In this document: in pieces, positions 60,257 through 64,000 of the stretch
Layout of the letters: each line of letters opens with the position of its first letter
Numbering within the stretch: the stretch's first letter is position 1
NCBI GenBank assembly: GCA_012719855.1
Contig: JAAXZN010000017.1
Location: 107,483-171,482 of the forward strand
Reading direction: 5' to 3'
Length of the DNA: 64,000 nt
From: Serratia liquefaciens
GTDB lineage: Bacteria > Pseudomonadota > Gammaproteobacteria > Enterobacterales > Enterobacteriaceae
Notes under the pieces: model-generated
Databases searched by the model: none
What the model saw: only the letters and a program-made list of their open reading frames with translations
What the model was told of the DNA's origin: nothing
Made by a program: the position numbers and the translations under genes

Positions 60257-61564
60257 TTATTTAAACTGTGGCAGATAAGGTGCATTCACCGCCAACACTT
60301 CATCCAGCAGCGGCTGGGCCACATTGGCATTGCCAACCAGCGGATTGGTCACCAACGCCAACAGACCACTACGGCGATCGCCATGCACTGCGGCTTCGAT
60401 GGTAAGACGCTCGTAGGCTTTCACCTGTTGAGTCAGCGCGTGCATCGAATCCGGCAGCGTGCCGAAGGTCAGCGGGTGGGCGCCCTGGGCGTCGACGATA
60501 CAGTTGGTTTCTATCACCGCGTCGTCCGGCAAACCGCGTATGGCACCCCGGTTTGCGGTATTGACGACTAATTGCGTGCCGAGATTATTATGGATCGCAC
60601 GGATTAGCTCCAGCGCGACTTCTGAATAATATGATCCGCCGCGGAAACTTAATTGTTCCGGTTTGCTGTCGAGGTGCGGATCGGCATACAGCTCAAACAG
60701 CTCTTTCTCCACCTTCATCACCTGCTCGGCACGGGTGCCGCGCTCGGCCGCTGCGGCAATTTCTTCGGCCAGCATCTCTTTGGTTTGGTAGAAATAGCGG
60801 TGGTACGGGCAAGGGATTGCCCCCACGGCGCGCAGGAAGTCTGGCTGCCAAGGCTCTTCCTTGATGTTGTTCATGGTCAACGCGGCGCCATCGCACAGCA
60901 TATCGATCACCTTGGCGGTGACGTCATGGCCGTTTTGCAATACCTGGTGTACCCACACCATGTGGTTCAGCCCAGCGAACTGCAACTGTACCTCCTGATA
61001 AGGGCTTTTCAGCATGTTGGCGATCATATGGTGCATGCTGATCGGCACGTTACACAGCCCGATGATTTTTGCTTTGGTATAACGTGAGACCGCTTCGGTG
61101 ACGATACCGGCTGGGTTGGTGAAGTTGATGATCCAGGCATCCGGCGCCAGTTTCTCCACCCTGCGAGCGATATCCAGCATCACCGGGATAGTGCGCAGCG
61201 CCTTGGCAAAGCCGCCGACGCCGGTGGTTTCCTGGCCTATCAGGTCGTATTTCAGTCCCAAACGCTCGTCGGCGGCGCGTGCGGGCAGCTGGCCGACACG
61301 GAACTGGGTCAGAACGAAGTTCGCGTCCCGAATAGCCTCATCCAGCTCGAAATGCACGCTGACTTTTACCTGCTCCAGACCGTGGCGTGCCAGCATGCGT
61401 TCGGTCAGCGCGGCAATGATCTCTACCTTTTCGCGGCCGGGTTCAACATCTACCAGCGCCAGTTCGGTCACCGGCAGCTCTTCGATACGTTGGATCAGCC
61501 CATCAACCAATTCTGGCGTGTAGCTGCTGCCGCCGCCGATCACGGCGATTTTCAAGGCGCTCAT
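60257..61564 (-). CDS. 6-phospho-beta-glucosidase (glycoside hydrolase family 4)
   Basis: 435 residues. NAD-binding start KIAVIGGGSSYTPELVDGL, ETTGVGGFAKALRTIP, the metal-ligand motif GLCNVPISMHHM and GLNHMVWV are diagnostic of GH4 enzymes such as CelF/ChbF/LicH. GH4 uses NAD+ and a divalent metal and cleaves 6-phospho-glycosides made by PTS uptake. Its ATG overlaps the EIIA stop (ATGA). The exact sugar (cellobiose, chitobiose or an aryl-glucoside) cannot be read here. Confidence 0.92.
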   Translation of the reverse strand: MSALKIAVIGGGSSYTPELVDGLIQRIEELPVTELALVDVEPGREKVEIIAALTERMLARHGLEQVKVSVHFELDEAIRDANFVLTQFRVGQLPARAADERLGLKYDLIGQETTGVGGFAKALRTIPVMLDIARRVEKLAPDAWIINFTNPAGIVTEAVSRYTKAKIIGLCNVPISMHHMIANMLKSPYQEVQLQFAGLNHMVWVHQVLQNGHDVTAKVIDMLCDGAALTMNNIKEEPWQPDFLRAVGAIPCPYHRYFYQTKEMLAEEIAAAAERGTRAEQVMKVEKELFELYADPHLDSKPEQLSFRGGSYYSEVALELIRAIHNNLGTQLVVNTANRGAIRGLPDDAVIETNCIVDAQGAHPLTFGTLPDSMHALTQQVKAYERLTIEAAVHGDRRSGLLALVTNPLVGNANVAQPLLDEVLAVNAPYLPQFK

Positions 61565-61911
61565 GCGCGAACCTCCATCTGGGCCTGGCGACGGTAGAGT
61601 TCAATCATGTCATCCGCCAGATCCTGGATCACCATGGCGTTCATCAGGTGATCCTGGGCATGAACGGTAATCAGGTTGATGGCCAGCTTGCCGCAGCCTT
61701 CATCCATGCCGATCAGTTGGGTCTGGATCAGATGCGCCTTTTTCACCGACTGTTTGGACTCGGCCATGTGCTTGGCTGAGGCGGTAAAGTCACCGGCACG
61801 CGCTTGCTGCAAGGCCATCAGCGCACTGCTGCGGGCGCCACCGGAGAACACCAGCAGCTCCATGATGGTGCTTTCAAAATCGGGGCTGATTTCCGTCATC
61901 AATTCACTCAC
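61561..61911 (-). CDS. PTS lactose/cellobiose-type EIIA subunit
   Basis: 116 residues, ChbA/CelC/LacF family: three helices with the phospho-acceptor histidine in INLITVHAQDHLMNA near residue 86. It starts with GTG at 61911 behind AGGAG at 7 bases. It would pass phosphate to a cognate EIIB, but no EIIB or EIIC gene lies in this operon, so the partner must be encoded elsewhere. A promoter and a palindromic operator lie immediately upstream. Confidence 0.9.
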   Translation of the reverse strand: MSELMTEISPDFESTIMELLVFSGGARSSALMALQQARAGDFTASAKHMAESKQSVKKAHLIQTQLIGMDEGCGKLAINLITVHAQDHLMNAMVIQDLADDMIELYRRQAQMEVRA

Positions 61912-62256
61912 ATTATTTCTCCTGTTATTGCGCGGCGGCGGTGCCGGCGGATATTCGTTATTTTCGCTGTCACTCTCAAAATGAGAGCGCTCTCATTTGT
62001 TTAGATTAACCGGAACAGGAAATGAAACCGGGAGTTGTGTCGCAAAAAGCGAGCAAGGCGTAAAAAGGGCAAAAAATGCGTGATGCAGTTGGCAAAAAGG
62101 TCTAAGGCGATCATACTTTTGGCAGTAAAATTCGGGGCTGGCTGAGATAAGTCCCACAATTGCGTAAATATAGGTAAATGGCTGGCACTCGCAGGTTCAG
62201 CTCTTTAGAATCAAAGCGCTTTTCCGTTGTTTGTCTCTTAGAGAAAGGACCCGTTA
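61912..62256. promoter_or_regulatory. EIIA-ppiA divergent intergenic region
   Basis: 345 bases with no gene and no room for a missing EIIB or EIIC. The left part carries the EIIA promoter and palindrome (listed separately). A short palindrome AAAGCGCTTT (62213-62222) lies near ppiA; its meaning is unclear. The ppiA promoter was not fixed. Confidence 0.6.
61951..61998 (-). promoter_or_regulatory. Promoter and LacI-type operator of the EIIA-GH4-regulator operon
   Basis: AAATGAGAGCGCTCTCATTT (61979-61998) is a perfect 20-bp palindrome with the central CG usual for LacI-family operators. On the minus strand a -35 TTGAGA (61974-61979) abuts it and, after 17 bases, a -10 GAATAT follows (61951-61956). 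The core TGAGAGCGCTCTCA differs at two symmetric positions from the CelR operator TGGGAGCGCTCCCA that I recall from actinobacteria. I infer that the LacI-type protein of the same operon binds here. Confidence 0.7.
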
Positions 62257-62826
62257 ATGTTCAAACGTACTTTAGTGACCTTCGTTGCGCTGTGTTCCCT
62301 GACAGCAATGGCACCCGCTGCGCTCGCCGCCGGTGAAACTCATGTCATGCTGACCACCTCAGCAGGGAATATCGAATTGGCGCTCGACAGTCAGAAGGCT
62401 CCGGTTTCCACCAAGAACTTCATCGACTACGTGAACAGCGGCTATTACAACAACACTATTTTCCACCGCGTGATCCCGGGCTTTATGGTTCAGGGCGGTG
62501 GCTTCACTGCGGATATGCAGCAAAAATCCACCCAGGCACCGATCAAGAACGAAGCGGATAATGGCCTGCGTAACCTGCGCGGCACCATTTCGATGGCGCG
62601 TACCGCCGATAAAGACAGTGCTACCAGCCAGTTCTTCCTGAACGTGGCGGATAACGCCTTCTTGGATCACGGCCAGCGCGATTTCGGTTACGCGGTGTTT
62701 GGCAAGGTGGTTAAAGGTATGGACGTGGTAGATAAGATTTCCCAGGCGCCGACCGGCAACGTGGGCCCCTATCAAAATGTTCCGAGCAAACCTATCGTCA
62801 TTCTGTCAGCGAAAGTGCTGCCATAA
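62257..62826 (+). CDS. ppiA: PpiA, periplasmic cyclophilin-type peptidyl-prolyl isomerase
   Basis: 189 residues (E. coli 190). Signal peptide [25 protein letters not shown] (cut near residue 25), then the cyclophilin domain with [21 protein letters not shown] and [17 protein letters not shown]. It speeds proline isomerisation in exported proteins. It is preceded by a strong AGAAAGGA ribosome site. Confidence 0.97.
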   Translation: MFKRTLVTFVALCSLTAMAPAALAAGETHVMLTTSAGNIELALDSQKAPVSTKNFIDYVNSGYYNNTIFHRVIPGFMVQGGGFTADMQQKSTQAPIKNEADNGLRNLRGTISMARTADKDSATSQFFLNVADNAFLDHGQRDFGYAVFGKVVKGMDVVDKISQAPTGNVGPYQNVPSKPIVILSAKVLP

Positions 62827-62835
62827 TGATTTTGC

Positions 62836-62856
62836 GCCGGCCCCCGGTGGGCCGGC
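62836..62856 (+). terminator. Hairpin downstream of ppiA
   Basis: GCCGGCCC (62836-62843) pairs perfectly with GGGCCGGC (62849-62856) around CCGGT, 10 bases after the ppiA stop. Only a poor T-rich tail follows (TTGCTTTCC), so efficiency is uncertain. Confidence 0.6.
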
Positions 62857-62987
62857 TGCGTTGCTTTCCCCGGAAGCCTTGCCTGCATCACTGTTTTTTT
62901 CCCCGTCGCATGCTTTAATCGCCAGCTTATAATCAGACCGGAAACCCGGCGTTCTGCATCTGTTTTGTTAAGGGATGAGCTGCTGCC

Positions 62988-64000
62988 ATGTTTGAATTTA
63001 GCCAGGTTCTGCTGCTGCTACAGCAGATGTGCGTCTATCTTGTCATTGCTTATTTACTGAGCAAAACTCCGTTATTTATTCCGCTGACTCAGGTGACTAT
63101 CCGCCTGCCGCACAAGCTATTGTGCTACGTCATTTTCTCGGTGTTTTGCATCATGGGCACCTATTTCGGGCTGCATGTCGAAGGATCGATTGCCAACACT
63201 CGCGCGATCGGCGCCGTGCTGGGCGGCCTGTTGGGGGGGCCTTCGGTAGGGTTCCTGGTGGGGTTGACCGGGGGCCTGCATCGCTACACGCTGGGCGGCA
63301 TGACCGATATCGCCTGTGCGGTCTCTACCGTGGCGGAAGGGTTGGTGGGCGGGCTGGTGCACAGCATCGCCATGCGCCGGCGGCGTATCGATCTGCTGTT
63401 TAACCCCTTGTTTGTCGCCGGGGTGGCATTGGTGACCGAAGTGCTGCAAATGGCGATTATCCTGGCGATCGCACGGCCGTTTGGCGAGGCGCTGCGGCTG
63501 GTGGAACACATTGCTCTGCCGATGCTGATCGCCAACACGCTGGGCGCGGCGATGTTTATGCAGATCCTGTTGGACAGGCGAGCGATGTTCGAGAAATACA
63601 CCGGCGCGTTCTCCGCCAAGGCGTTGAAGATCGCCGAGCGTACCGAGGGTATTCTGCGTCAGGGGTTCGATCAGGAAAACAGCATGCGGGTGGCGCGGGT
63701 GCTCTATCAGGAATTGGGGATTGGCGCCGTAGCGATAACCGACCGTGAGAAACTGCTGGCGTTTATCGGCATCGGTGATGACCACCATTTGCCGGGCACG
63801 CCGATCTCATCAAAGCACTCGCACCGCGCGATCGACAACAATGAAGTGGTTTACGCCGACGGTAATGAGCTGTCCTACTGCTGTTCGATCAACGCCAACT
63901 GCAAGCTGGGTTCAACGCTGGTGATCCCGTTGCGCGGTGAGAACCAACGGGTGATTGGCACCATTAAACTCTACGAGCCGAAAAGCCGTTTGTTCAGTAC
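62988..64000 (+). CDS. btsS: BtsS (YehU), pyruvate-sensing LytS-type histidine kinase (N-terminal part)
   Basis: The frame is open to the window edge (about 337 codons seen; E. coli BtsS has 561). It begins MFEFSQVLLLLQQMCVYLVIAYLLSKTP and continues with the 5TMR-LYT membrane sensor (GAVLGGLLGGPSVGFLVGLTGGLHRYTLGG) to about residue 200, then a GAF domain (AVAITDREKLLAFIGIGDDHHLPG ... CKLGSTLVIPLRGENQRVIGTIKLYE). The kinase domain lies outside. E. coli BtsS with BtsR senses extracellular pyruvate. In E. coli it is encoded in a different region. Confidence 0.92.
   Translation, partial: MFEFSQVLLLLQQMCVYLVIAYLLSKTPLFIPLTQVTIRLPHKLLCYVIFSVFCIMGTYFGLHVEGSIANTRAIGAVLGGLLGGPSVGFLVGLTGGLHRYTLGGMTDIACAVSTVAEGLVGGLVHSIAMRRRRIDLLFNPLFVAGVALVTEVLQMAIILAIARPFGEALRLVEHIALPMLIANTLGAAMFMQILLDRRAMFEKYTGAFSAKALKIAERTEGILRQGFDQENSMRVARVLYQELGIGAVAITDREKLLAFIGIGDDHHLPGTPISSKHSHRAIDNNEVVYADGNELSYCCSINANCKLGSTLVIPLRGENQRVIGTIKLYEPKSRLFS

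Overview
The window looks like chromosomal DNA of an enterobacterium, most likely Serratia or a close relative. This rests on near-residue-level agreement with Escherichia coli proteins as I remember them, a G+C-rich coding style, and a gene backbone that follows the E. coli 74-76 minute region but with different inserts. No database search was possible, so the genus is an inference.

Layout. 1-1601: glpR (cut by the window edge), glpG and glpE on the minus strand. 1686-8458: a complete L-ascorbate (ula) regulon, ulaR and ulaG leftward and ulaABCDEF rightward, around a shared control region. 8556-16892: a GNAT acetyltransferase and malT leftward, malP and malQ rightward; the malT-malP gap also holds a string of hairpins ending in an intrinsic terminator. 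16978-25516: nfuA, gntX, bioH, a small YhcN-family secreted protein, feoABC and tex. 25674-36596: greB, ompR-envZ, a FitAB-like toxin-antitoxin pair, pckA, hslO-hslR-yrfG, igaA and nudE. 36647-42807: mrcA (PBP1a) divergent from hofMNOPQ, a pilus/DNA-uptake type secretin cluster. 43158-49573: aroK, aroB, damX, dam, rpe, gph and trpS, with an inverted-repeat intergenic element between damX and dam. 49624-54780: the siroheme nitrite reductase operon nirBDC-cysG. 55069-58989: accessory codA and a class II Fic protein, then tsgA. 59183-61911: a small beta-glucoside operon (lone PTS EIIA, GH4 glycosidase, LacI-type regulator). 62257-64000: ppiA and the start of btsS.

How it fits together. The window is mostly core metabolism and envelope physiology: sugar use (ula, mal, beta-glucoside, gluconeogenic pckA), iron and Fe-S handling (feo, nfuA with an IscR-like site), stress and envelope signalling (ompR-envZ, igaA, hslO), peptidoglycan synthesis, shikimate synthesis and anaerobic nitrite reduction under an FNR box and a NarL/NarP-like site.

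Against the E. coli backbone the accessory insertions are: ula plus GNAT between glp and mal; the YhcN-like gene; the FitAB-like pair; codA and fic between nirB and tsgA; the EIIA/GH4/LacI operon between tsgA and ppiA; and btsS after ppiA. I see no CRISPR array, prophage, insertion sequence, rRNA or tRNA gene. I found no convincing wholly new protein system. The least explained items are the structured transcript candidate between malT and malP, the repeat element before dam, and the PTS EIIA without EIIB/EIIC partners.
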